This document shows positions 16,772 to 24,869 of a stretch of 53,199 nt of DNA, piece after piece. Location: the NCBI GenBank assembly GCA_029960955.1, contig JASBVS010000005.1:1-53199 (forward strand), written 5' to 3'. The notes under the pieces were generated by a model. It searched no databases, had not been told where the DNA came from, and worked only from the letters and a program-made list of their open reading frames with translations. The position numbers and the translations under genes are program-made. The DNA is from Bacillota bacterium (GTDB lineage: Bacteria; Bacillota; Sulfobacillia; JAIMAT01). Within the stretch, counting starts at the first letter, position 1. Each line of letters starts with the position of its first letter.

Positions 16772-17731
16772 TCAGATGGCGAGGATGGCGGCGAGGCGGT
16801 AGGTCTCGCGGTCGATGTCCTTCCTCTCCGCGAGCGCCTGTTCATAGGGCGTGAAGCGGATCTCGCCGTGGACGAGACCCGCCATGCAGCCGCGCCTCCC
16901 CTGAAGCAGCGCGTCGACCGCCGCCGCCCCCAGCTGCGAGGCCAGGAGGCGGTCCATCGCCGTCGGCGGGCCGCCCCGCTGGATGTGGCCGAGCACCGTC
17001 ACCCGCGTGTCCAGCCCGGTCTTCTCCTGGATCTTCTGGGCCACCTCGAAGCCCCGGGCGGCGCCCTCGGCGACGACGATGATGCTGTGCCGCTTGCCGG
17101 AGCGGTAGGCGGCCCGGACCCGCTCGCAGACCGTCTCCAGGTCGACGGGCTCCTCCGGGACCAGGATCGACTCGGCGCCGTCGGCCAGGCCGGCCATCAG
17201 GGCGATGAAGCCGGAGTTCCGCCCCATCACCTCGACGACGAAGGTCCGCTCGTGGGCCGTGGCCGTGTCGCGGATGCGGTCGATGGCCTGGATGGCGGTG
17301 TTGACCGACGTGTCGAAGCCGATGGTGGTGTCCGTGCCGGCGAGGTCGTTGTCGATGGTACCCGGCACGCCCACCGTCGGGACACCGTGCTCCTCCAGCG
17401 CCATGGCGCCGCGGAAGGAGCCGTCGCCGCCGATGACGACCAGGCCCTCGACCTCGTGCCGCCGCAGCTGGGCGACCGCCTCGGCCTGTCCCTCCGGGCT
17501 CTTGAAGGCCTCGGAGCGGGCGGTGAAGAGGATGGTCCCGCCGCGGTGGATGATGTCGGCCACGGAGCGGCGGTCCAGCGGCTGGAACTCCCCGCGGATC
17601 AGGCCGGCGTAGCCGTGCTCGATGCCAAAGACCTCCAGCCCTTCGTAGATGCCCTTGCGCACCACCGCACGGATGGCGGCGTTCATGCCCGGGGCGTCGC
17701 CGCCGCTGGTCAGAACCCCGATCCGCCGCAC
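16772..17731 (-). CDS. pfkA: ATP-dependent 6-phosphofructokinase
   Basis: 319 aa, exactly the usual PfkA length. The GTG at 17731 is two nucleotides from the stop of the preceding small gene, and gives the classical N-terminus [20 protein letters not shown]. Other motifs are the ATP site GGDGSFRGA, the catalytic [20 protein letters not shown] (Asp of TIDND), the substrate loop MGRNSGFIA and the C-terminal [15 protein letters not shown]. The residue after GGDGS suits ATP rather than PPi use. Commits fructose-6-phosphate to glycolysis; in Bacillota the enzyme is regulated by PEP and ADP. It is 53 nt before pyk, and the two are likely cotranscribed. Confidence 0.97.
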   Translation of the reverse strand: MRRIGVLTSGGDAPGMNAAIRAVVRKGIYEGLEVFGIEHGYAGLIRGEFQPLDRRSVADIIHRGGTILFTARSEAFKSPEGQAEAVAQLRRHEVEGLVVIGGDGSFRGAMALEEHGVPTVGVPGTIDNDLAGTDTTIGFDTSVNTAIQAIDRIRDTATAHERTFVVEVMGRNSGFIALMAGLADGAESILVPEEPVDLETVCERVRAAYRSGKRHSIIVVAEGAARGFEVAQKIQEKTGLDTRVTVLGHIQRGGPPTAMDRLLASQLGAAAVDALLQGRRGCMAGLVHGEIRFTPYEQALAERKDIDRETYRLAAILAI

Positions 17732-17732
17732 C

Positions 17733-17957
17733 TCACGCCCCCCCGTCCGCCTCTCCTGTCCACGCCCTGGCCAGAACTTCGGCCAACGCGGCCTGTGCTT
17801 CCTCGATCTCCACCTCGGGAAGGAGGATTTCCCAAGTCGACGGACCGCCATGGCCTCCGCCGGCCTGGACGCGCGCGAGGAAGCCCCGCTCGGCCAGGCC
17901 CCGGACGATGCGGTCGGCGACTTCACGACTGGGCGCTACGTAGAGGACCTGCCACAC
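17733..17957 (-). CDS. DUF2007-like small protein
   Basis: 74 aa, GTG start with GGGAGG at 7 nt spacing. The sequence begins [18 protein letters not shown], continues [11 protein letters not shown] and ends with an acidic helix ([20 protein letters not shown]). The pattern, an N-terminal beta strand, a helix after SREVAD and a late LLPEVEI strand, is that of the DUF2007 family, putative signal-transducing or metal/ligand-binding modules; its function is not established. It is separated from pfkA by one nucleotide and from the histidine kinase by 50 nt, so it is cotranscribed with both. A role in linking kinase signalling to glycolysis would be speculation. Confidence 0.75.
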   Translation of the reverse strand: MWQVLYVAPSREVADRIVRGLAERGFLARVQAGGGHGGPSTWEILLPEVEIEEAQAALAEVLARAWTGEADGGA

Positions 17958-18007
17958 GCGCCTCCCTCCCGGGCGCAGGTTCGCGCCAGCCTTCGCTCCG
18001 ACCGCCC

Positions 18008-19450
18008 TCATTCCTGCCTGCCGCCGGACTCTTGCGCCTCCGCTCCCGGAGCCGCGTGGAGCGGGAGCCGGACGAAGAAGCGCGCCCCCTCGCCCTCCAC
18101 GCTCTCCACGCGGAGCTCGCCGCCCTGGGCCAGGACCAGCCGGCGGCAGATGGAGAGGCCGAGGCCGGTGCCGCTCGCCTTGGTGGTGAAGAACGGCTCG
18201 AAGATCTTCTCCGTCTGGCCCGCGGGGATACCCGGGCCGTCGTCGGCCACCTCGATCACCGCCCAGCCCTCCTCGGAGCGGAGCGCGACCGTCACATGGC
18301 CCCCGGGGCCGACCGCCTCCAGCGCGTTCCCGATCAGGTTGAGCATCACCTGTCTGAGGCTGTCGCAGCTGTGGCGCGCCACCAGCGGCGTCTCGGGCGC
18401 GCTGAAGAGGAGCTGGACGTCGCCCGCCCGGGCCTGGACTTCCATCTCGCGGACGCTCTCGGCCACGCACCGCTGGAGCGGTTCGGCGATCTGCTCGCTG
18501 GGCGAGAGCGGCCGCTCCAGGGCGATCAGGTAGCTGGTCAGGTCGCTGACGCGGTCCAGCTCGTGCAGGACGAGCTTGAGAAACTCCTCCTGCCTCTCGT
18601 TGGCGGAGCGCTCGAGGAGCTGGAGGTAGCCGCGGATGGCGGAGAGCGCGTTGCGGATCTCGTGGGCGGCGACGGCGGCCGCCTGCTGGGCGTGGGGCAC
18701 CGGGGCCTCTTCCCGGGCGGGCTGGCGGAGGGATTCCATGCGGACCAGGACGCCGAGCAGCTCGCCCTCCCGGAGAAGGGCGCGGGCGCGGACGTTCATG
18801 GGGCCCGGACGGCCGGGAAGCCAGTTGTCCAGGTTGAGACGCCGCTCCACGCGGCCGCGGGAGAGGAGGGCTTCCTCGTCGACGCGCGCCTCCACGGGGA
18901 GACCGGGCAGGAGCTCCGCGACGCTCCGCCCCAGGATCTCTTCGGGCGGGCGGGCGTAGAGGCCGGCCAGCGGCTCGCTGATCCACGCGACCCGGCCGCC
19001 GGCGTCCAGCGCGTAGGCGTAGCCGTCGCCGCGCGTCAGCTCGTCGAGGAGCGCGCGCAGGAGGCGCTCCCTGCGCTCGGCGGCCTGCGCGGAGGTCGGC
19101 GCCTCCACGACCAGCACCGCTCCCGCCAGGGGGCCGTCGAAGCTGACCAGCGGCAGCGCCTGCGCCTTGAGCCCGCCGCGCACGGTCAGCCGGCTGCTCC
19201 GGCCCGTCAGCGCCGCGTGCACGGCCCCGTCGAGGTGGCCCCCGACCCGGCCCGCCAGGCCGCGCAGGTCGAAGGTCTCCGCGCCCAGGTCGAGCCAGCG
19301 CCGGGCGCTGGCGTTGGCGTAGACGGGCTCGCCCGTGCCGTCGAAGGCGAGCACGGGCTCCTCCAGCAGATCCACCGCCTCCCGTCGCAAGACGAGGTCG
19401 TTGTGCAGATAGAGGTTGGGCAGCAGCCGAATGCGGCCCTCGCCGTCCAT
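18008..19450 (-). CDS. Cytosolic PAS-domain sensor histidine kinase
   Basis: 480 aa from an ATG with GGAAGGTGG upstream. There is no membrane segment or signal peptide. Two PAS-like regions (about 20-115, with VLAFDGTGEPVYANASARRW, and 125-235, with ALDAGGRVAWISEPLA) precede a HisKA domain whose H-box is AAHEIRNALSAIRGYLQLL, and an HATPase_c domain with N-box MLNLIGNALEAVG, G1 DDGPGIP and G2 GTGLGLS. No response regulator is adjacent. Orphan soluble PAS kinases in spore formers commonly feed the sporulation phosphorelay (the KinA/KinE type), and that is my preferred inference given the tlp gene in this window. The position in front of pfkA-pyk is notable. Confidence 0.9.
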   Translation of the reverse strand: MDGEGRIRLLPNLYLHNDLVLRREAVDLLEEPVLAFDGTGEPVYANASARRWLDLGAETFDLRGLAGRVGGHLDGAVHAALTGRSSRLTVRGGLKAQALPLVSFDGPLAGAVLVVEAPTSAQAAERRERLLRALLDELTRGDGYAYALDAGGRVAWISEPLAGLYARPPEEILGRSVAELLPGLPVEARVDEEALLSRGRVERRLNLDNWLPGRPGPMNVRARALLREGELLGVLVRMESLRQPAREEAPVPHAQQAAAVAAHEIRNALSAIRGYLQLLERSANERQEEFLKLVLHELDRVSDLTSYLIALERPLSPSEQIAEPLQRCVAESVREMEVQARAGDVQLLFSAPETPLVARHSCDSLRQVMLNLIGNALEAVGPGGHVTVALRSEEGWAVIEVADDGPGIPAGQTEKIFEPFFTTKASGTGLGLSICRRLVLAQGGELRVESVEGEGARFFVRLPLHAAPGAEAQESGGRQE

Positions 19451-19577
19451 GGCGCCCACCTTCCTTCGCCAGCGTGACCTGCGTCGCGGACTTGCGCTGC
19501 CTTCCGGCCTGGCCGGCCGCTCCCGCGGGCGTCCCTGTCGCTCCGGGCAGGAAGCGGCTGGCGCACGCATCGTTGAT

Positions 19578-20882
19578 TCACTTCAGGTCACCGGATCCCT
19601 CCGCCCGCGGCGCGCGAGCCCGCAGGCCGCCCGCGGCCCGCTCCGCGCGCAGCGCCAGGAGGAGCCAGAGCGCCACCGAGACGGCGTAGGCGAGCGCGGT
19701 CCCCTGGAAGAGGAGCAGGAAGGCGCCCCGGTCGACCCGGGGTCCCGCCCAGGCGGTGCTGGCGGCCCAGCTCGCCTCCCAGGCGAGGCTCTGCAGGGCC
19801 GAGAGCCAGGTCCTCTGCCCCTCCCGCACCGACTCCATGGCGAACTGGCTGCGCAGCGGCTCCGCGGCGTTCATCAGCCCGGAGCGGAGCACCAGGACCG
19901 CCCCCGCGGCCCGGAGCGAGGCCGACCGCGGGGCGGCCAGGAGGAGCGGCAGCGAGAGGAGCTGGAGCCCCATCCCCACCCAGGCCGGCCGCACCCGCCG
20001 CGCCAGCCGGCCGCCCGCCAGCGCCAGCAGCGCCGTCGCCACCGAGCCGAGGGCGAAGATCGCGCCCACCTGCCCGGTGCCGGCGCCGAAGCGACGCACC
20101 AGGAAGACGTTCAGGTACGGGACGACGAGCCCCGCCCCCGCCCCGGTCGTCGCCTCCATCAAGACCAGGAGCGCCGGCACCCCCAGCGCGCGCGCCTCCA
20201 GCCCGGGGAGGCGGCGCAGGCCGGCCCTCCCGGCCCGCGCCTCGTCCTCGCCCCGGGGCCGCCTCTCGCCGCCGGCGGGGAGCCCGCCGGTGCGCAGGAG
20301 GGGGAAGAGGGCCAGACCCGCCAGGAGCAGCGAGAAGGCCAGCGCGTTCCGCAGCGCGAGCACGTCGCCCAGGCCGGCCATGCGCGCCGGCAGCCAGCCG
20401 CCCAGGAAGGAGCCGAGCAGGGCGGCGACCTGGCCCACGGCGAACTGGGTGGAGAAGAGCAGGCTGGCGCTGCCCGGCGGCTCCATCGCGGCCATCAGCG
20501 GGTTGGCCAGGACCGCCAGCGCCGCACCCGCCAGCCCCGCGGCCACGGCCGCCGCCAGGAGCAGCTCCGGCCGCGGCCAGAGGAGGCTGGCCGCGCCGGT
20601 CAAGCCGGCCAGCCCGCCCGAGGCGACGAGGACGGCCTGGGCGCCGCGGCGCCGCGCGAGCCAGCCCAGGGGGAGCGAGCCGGCCAGTCCGGCGGCGGCG
20701 CCCGCGGCCATCAGCCGCCCCAGCCAGGCGGCGGGGTAGCCCAGCGCCAGGAGCCAGAGGTTGTAGGTGACCGCCTGCATGCCCAGGCCGATCTGGACGA
20801 GGAACGTGAAGAGCAGGAAGCTCCGGGAGCGCTCCGAAAGGGGAAGGTGCCTGCGAAGCGCTTCCCGGAAGGAGGAGATCAT
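19578..20882 (-). CDS. Major facilitator superfamily transporter
   Basis: 434 aa with about 12 membrane segments in two halves separated by a charged loop (GERRPRGEDEARAGRAGL, near residues 195-215). The first segment is SFLLFTFLVQIGLGMQAVTY. The conserved loop after segment 2 reads GWLARRRGAQAV, an MFS motif A variant. Substrate cannot be inferred. The start is the ATG at 20882 (MISSFREAL) or the in-frame ATG 9 nt upstream; no other start exists before segment 1. This ATG shares its CATG palindrome with the ATG of the divergent Nudix gene, so the 5' ends of the two coding regions overlap by two or more bases. Confidence 0.88.
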   Translation of the reverse strand: MISSFREALRRHLPLSERSRSFLLFTFLVQIGLGMQAVTYNLWLLALGYPAAWLGRLMAAGAAAGLAGSLPLGWLARRRGAQAVLVASGGLAGLTGAASLLWPRPELLLAAAVAAGLAGAALAVLANPLMAAMEPPGSASLLFSTQFAVGQVAALLGSFLGGWLPARMAGLGDVLALRNALAFSLLLAGLALFPLLRTGGLPAGGERRPRGEDEARAGRAGLRRLPGLEARALGVPALLVLMEATTGAGAGLVVPYLNVFLVRRFGAGTGQVGAIFALGSVATALLALAGGRLARRVRPAWVGMGLQLLSLPLLLAAPRSASLRAAGAVLVLRSGLMNAAEPLRSQFAMESVREGQRTWLSALQSLAWEASWAASTAWAGPRVDRGAFLLLFQGTALAYAVSVALWLLLALRAERAAGGLRARAPRAEGSGDLK

Positions 20883-21366
20883 GCTACCCATCGCCGAACG
20901 CCGCTTCACGGTGCGCGGCCGAGAGGTGACGCACTGGTTCGTCGACTCCCCCAGGGTGGCCTGCGTCATCCCCATCCTGCCCGACGGCCGCATCCTCCTG
21001 GAGCGGCAGTACCGGGCCGCCCTGGACAGCTGGATCCTGGAGCTGCCCGCGGGGAAGGCCGACCCCGGCGAGGAGCTGGAGGCGTGCGCCCGCCGGGAGC
21101 TGGAGGAGGAGACGGGCTACCGCGCCCGCAGCCTGCGCGAGCTCTTCTGGTTCTGGCCCGCGCCCGGCTACTCGAACGAGGAGATCCACCTCTTCGTCGC
21201 CCGCGACCTGGAGCGGGGGGAGCGGAACCTCGACCCCGGCGAGGAGCTGGAAGTGGAGCCGCTGACGCTGGAGGCCTTCCTGGCCGCGGTGGAGGCGGGG
21301 CGGATCCACGACGGCAAGACGCTGCTCGCTGCGGCCCATCTCCGCCTCCACGGCCTACCCGGCTGA
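20881..21366 (+). CDS. nudF: Nudix hydrolase, ADP-ribose pyrophosphatase type
   Basis: 161 aa. ATG with AAGGAGGAG six nucleotides upstream. The Nudix box is complete: GKADPGEELEACARRELEEE followed by TGY, i.e. G-x5-E-x7-R-E-x2-E-E-x-G. It is preceded by the LELPAG that marks ADP-sugar hydrolases of the NudF/YqkG type, and the N-terminal EVTHWFVDSPRVACVIPILP with QYR is also characteristic. Likely hydrolyses ADP-ribose to AMP and ribose-5-phosphate. The Shine-Dalgarno and any promoter must lie inside the divergent MFS gene. Its last 12 nt overlap the 3' end of dnaE on the other strand. NudF genes are often near sporulation or purine genes in Bacillota; no such link is visible here. Confidence 0.92.
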   Translation: MLPIAERRFTVRGREVTHWFVDSPRVACVIPILPDGRILLERQYRAALDSWILELPAGKADPGEELEACARRELEEETGYRARSLRELFWFWPAPGYSNEEIHLFVARDLERGERNLDPGEELEVEPLTLEAFLAAVEAGRIHDGKTLLAAAHLRLHGLPG

Positions 21367-24300
21367 ACCCAGGCGCGCGGCGTCGGGACCGAAGCGCTCG
21401 CGGAGGAGCCGCAGGAGCTCCTCGTCCGCCTCGACGCGGAGCGCCAGCCGGCGCCAGCGCCGGCCTCCGCCCTCGCCGACGAAGACCGGCGAGCGGCCGG
21501 GCCGCCGGCGGAGCTCCTGGCCGAGCCAGCGGTCTTCCTCGGCCCCGAGCGGACGGCCTACGTGCAGGAAGAGCGCCGGCGCAGCCGCCTCGCCGTCCTC
21601 CAGGCGCTCCAGGCGCGTCGCCACCAGCGTCGGCCGCTCCGGCCGGTCGTCGCGGGGCGAGTAGCGCCCCTCCACCAGGAGGAGCGGCGCCTCGCCCGCA
21701 AGGAGCGGCCCCGCCTGCGCGAAGAGACGCGGAAAGAGCAGGACCTCCGCCTCGCCCGTCCCGTCGTCCAGCGTCAGGAAGCCCATCGGCTCCCCGTTCC
21801 TCGTCTTCCGGCGGCGCAACTCCACCAGCGAGCCGGCCACGCGCACCGTCTCCTCCGGCCGCAGCTCGCCCAGCCGCTCCACGGGCGTCACGCCCAGGCC
21901 CCGCAGCCGCTCCTCCATCCGCGCCAGCGGATGCTCGCTCAGATAGAAGCCGAGCGCCTCCTTCTCGCAGGCGAGCCGCCGGAGCGGCGGCCACTCGGCC
22001 TCCTCGCGGGCGCCGGCCTGCACGGGGGGAGCGGAGAGCGCCGCAGTCGTCGCCTCCCCGAAGAGGGAGAGCTGGTCCTCCTGTCGCTTCGCTTCCTCGG
22101 TCTGGGCGGCCTCCAGCGCCGCATCGACGGAGGCGGCCAGCGTCGCCCGGTTGGGCCCGAGCCCGTCCAGCGCGCCCGCCTTGACGAGGCTCTCCAGCGC
22201 CCTCCGGTTGAGCAGCGCCGCTCCGGCCCGGGCCACCAGGTCGGCGAGGCTGGCGAAGGGGCCGCCGGCCTCGCGCGCGCCGACCACCGCCTCGGCGGCG
22301 GCGCGGCCGACGTTCTTCACCGCCGCCAGGCCCAGGCGGAGCGCCTCCCCCTCCGGCTCGGTCTCGACGCCGGAGTGGTTGACGTGCGGCGGCCGCACCT
22401 CGATGCCGAGGCGGCGCGCCTCGCGGATGTACTCGGCCACCTTCTCGCTCTGGTCCTGGACGCTGGCGATCAGCGCCGCCAGGAAGGCGACGGGCTCGTG
22501 GCACTTCAGCCAGGCGGTCCGGTAGGCGAGGATGCCGTAGGCGGCGGCGTGCGCCCGGTTGAAGCCGTAGTTGGCGAAGCGGAGGATGAGGTCGTAGAGC
22601 TCCTCCGCCAGCTCGAGGGGATGGCCGTTGCGCAGGCAGCCCTCGACGAAGGCCTGGCGCTGCGCGTCGAGCTCCTCGCGCTTCTTCTTGCCGACGGCGC
22701 GGCGCAGCAGGTCGGCCTGGCCGAGGGTGAAGCCGGCCATGACCGAGGCCACCTCCATCACCTGCTCCTGGTAGACGAGGATCCCGTAGGTGTCGCGCAG
22801 GATCGGCTCGAGGAGCGGGTGCGGGTAGCGGACGCCGCCCTCGTGCTTGGCGCGGACGAACTCGGGGATGTTCTCCATCGGTCCGGGCCGGTAGAGGGCG
22901 ACGGCGGCGATGATGTCCTCCAGCCGGGAGGGCTTCAGCTCCCGGAGCATCTCCCGCATGCCCGGCGACTCCAGCTGGAAGATGCCCGTCGTCTCGCCCC
23001 GGCCGAGCATCTCCAGCGTCTCCGCGTCGTCCTCCGGCAGGTCGTGGAAGTCGACCGGCGCCCCCCGCCGGCGCGCGATCAGCCGGTTGGCCTCCTCGAT
23101 GACGGTGAGCGTCCGCAGCCCCAGGAAGTCGAACTTGAGCAGCCCCAGCTCCTCCAGCGTCCCCATGGGGAACTGGGTGACCACGGTGGTCTCGCCGTTG
23201 TGCTGCATCGCCTGGAGCGGCACCCGCTCCATCAGCGGCACGGGCGAGATGACGACGCCGGCGGCATGGACCGAGGCGTGGCGGGCGAGCCCCTCCAGGC
23301 GGCGAGCCACGTCGAACAGGGTGCGCACGCGCTCCGAGGAGGCGTAGGCGGCGGCCAGCTCGGGGTTGCCGGTCAGCGCCTCCTCCAGCGTGACGCCCGG
23401 CCGCTCGGGCACCATGCGCGCCATCCGGTCCACCTCGGCATAGGGGAAGCCGAGGGCGCGGCCGACGTCGCGGACCACGGCGCGGGCGAGCATCCGCCCG
23501 AAGGTGATGATCTGGCCCACCCGGTCGGCACCGTACTTGCGCACGACGTAGTCGATCACCTCGCCTCGCCGCCGGTCCTCGATGTCGATGTCGATGTCGG
23601 GCATGGAGACGCGCTCGGGGTTGAGGAAGCGCTCGAAGACCAGCCGGTGGCGGAGCGGATCGACGTCGGTGATGCCCAGGAGGTAGGCCACCAGGCTTCC
23701 TGCGGCCGAGCCGCGGCCCGGACCCACGGCGATCCCCTGCCGCCGCGCCCAGTCGATGAAGTCCCAGACGATCAGGAAGTAGCCGGCGTACCCCATCCGC
23801 CCGATCACCGCCAGCTCATGCTCCAACCGCCGGCGGACGTCGCCCCCGGCGACGCGGCGCGCGGCCTCCGGGTAGCGGACCGGAAGCCGCTCCTCGCAGA
23901 GCTGGCGGAGGTAGCTGGCGGCGTCGTGGCCGGGCGGGAGCGGGTAGTCCGGCAGCTCCATCCGCCCGAAGGGCAGCTCCACCCGGCAGCGCTCGGCGAT
24001 GCGGAGCGTGTTCTCCAGCGCCTCCGGGCACCAGGCGAAGCGCTCGGCCATCTCCTCGGGGCTCTTGACGTAGAACTCGTCGGAGTCGAAGCGCATCCGC
24101 CCGGGGTCCTCGACGGTGGTGGCGGTCTGGATGCAGAGGAGGACCTCGTGCGCCGGCGCGTCCTCCCGGCGCGGGTAGTGCGCGTCGTTGGTGGCCACGA
24201 CGCCCACGCCCAGCTCGTGCGCCAGCGCGGTCAGCTCGGGCAGGAGCCGGCGCTGGGCGGGCAGGCCGTGGTCCTGCAGCTCGACGAAGAAGTTCTCCCG

Positions 24301-24804
24301 GCCGAAGAGGTCGCGGTAGAAGCGCGCCGCCTCGCGCGCGCCGTCGCGGTCGCCGCGCAGGAGCCGGGCGGAGAGCTCGCCGCTCAGGCAGCCGCTGAGC
24401 GCGATCAGGCCGGCGTGGTGGCGCTCGAGCAGCTCGCGGTCGACCCGCGGGCGGCGGTAGTACCCCTCCAGCGAGGCCAGGCTGACGAGCCGCATCAGGT
24501 TCCGCCAGCCCTCGTCGTCCTCGGCCAGGAGCGTCAGATGGTGGTAGGGCTCGCCGTCGGGGCCCGGGCTCCGCTCGAAGCGGCTCCCGGGGGCGACGTA
24601 GACCTCGCAGCCCAGGATGGGCTGGACGCCTTCCTGCCGGCAGGCCTTGTAGAAGTCGACGGCGCCGTAGAGCACCCCGTGGTCGGTCAGCGCCACCGCG
24701 GGCATGCCCAGCTCCCGCGCCGCCCGGGCCAGCTCCTGGACGCGGATCATCCCGTCCAGCAGGCTGTATTCGGAATGCATGTGCAGGTGGACGAAGCCGG
24801 CCAC
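21355..24804 (-). CDS. dnaE: DNA polymerase III subunit alpha (DnaE1 type)
   Basis: 1149 aa. The frame is open far upstream through murD; the GTG at 24804 (GGAGG at 7 nt) gives the standard N-terminus GFVHLHMHSEYSLLDGMI. Domains in order: PHP (1-290; HLHMHSEYS, ALTDHGVLYGAVDF), polymerase core with PGRGSAAGSLVAYLLGITD and the catalytic acidic cluster PDIDIDIEDRRR, fingers (YQEQVMEVASVMAGF, GFNRAHAAAYG), a helix-hairpin-helix region, and the OB fold (VRVAGSLVELRRRKTRNG). It lacks the long C-terminal tau-binding tail of proteobacterial DnaE. Replicative or lagging-strand polymerase. Overlaps the Nudix gene tail to tail by 12 nt; murD lies 65 nt upstream. Confidence 0.97.
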   Translation of the reverse strand: MAGFVHLHMHSEYSLLDGMIRVQELARAARELGMPAVALTDHGVLYGAVDFYKACRQEGVQPILGCEVYVAPGSRFERSPGPDGEPYHHLTLLAEDDEGWRNLMRLVSLASLEGYYRRPRVDRELLERHHAGLIALSGCLSGELSARLLRGDRDGAREAARFYRDLFGRENFFVELQDHGLPAQRRLLPELTALAHELGVGVVATNDAHYPRREDAPAHEVLLCIQTATTVEDPGRMRFDSDEFYVKSPEEMAERFAWCPEALENTLRIAERCRVELPFGRMELPDYPLPPGHDAASYLRQLCEERLPVRYPEAARRVAGGDVRRRLEHELAVIGRMGYAGYFLIVWDFIDWARRQGIAVGPGRGSAAGSLVAYLLGITDVDPLRHRLVFERFLNPERVSMPDIDIDIEDRRRGEVIDYVVRKYGADRVGQIITFGRMLARAVVRDVGRALGFPYAEVDRMARMVPERPGVTLEEALTGNPELAAAYASSERVRTLFDVARRLEGLARHASVHAAGVVISPVPLMERVPLQAMQHNGETTVVTQFPMGTLEELGLLKFDFLGLRTLTVIEEANRLIARRRGAPVDFHDLPEDDAETLEMLGRGETTGIFQLESPGMREMLRELKPSRLEDIIAAVALYRPGPMENIPEFVRAKHEGGVRYPHPLLEPILRDTYGILVYQEQVMEVASVMAGFTLGQADLLRRAVGKKKREELDAQRQAFVEGCLRNGHPLELAEELYDLILRFANYGFNRAHAAAYGILAYRTAWLKCHEPVAFLAALIASVQDQSEKVAEYIREARRLGIEVRPPHVNHSGVETEPEGEALRLGLAAVKNVGRAAAEAVVGAREAGGPFASLADLVARAGAALLNRRALESLVKAGALDGLGPNRATLAASVDAALEAAQTEEAKRQEDQLSLFGEATTAALSAPPVQAGAREEAEWPPLRRLACEKEALGFYLSEHPLARMEERLRGLGVTPVERLGELRPEETVRVAGSLVELRRRKTRNGEPMGFLTLDDGTGEAEVLLFPRLFAQAGPLLAGEAPLLLVEGRYSPRDDRPERPTLVATRLERLEDGEAAAPALFLHVGRPLGAEEDRWLGQELRRRPGRSPVFVGEGGGRRWRRLALRVEADEELLRLLRERFGPDAARLGSAG

Positions 24805-24869
24805 CCTCGCGCCTCCCCAGGAAGGAAGCTGCGGCCGGGCCGCTCCCGGCCGTCCCGTTCCACGAGGCT

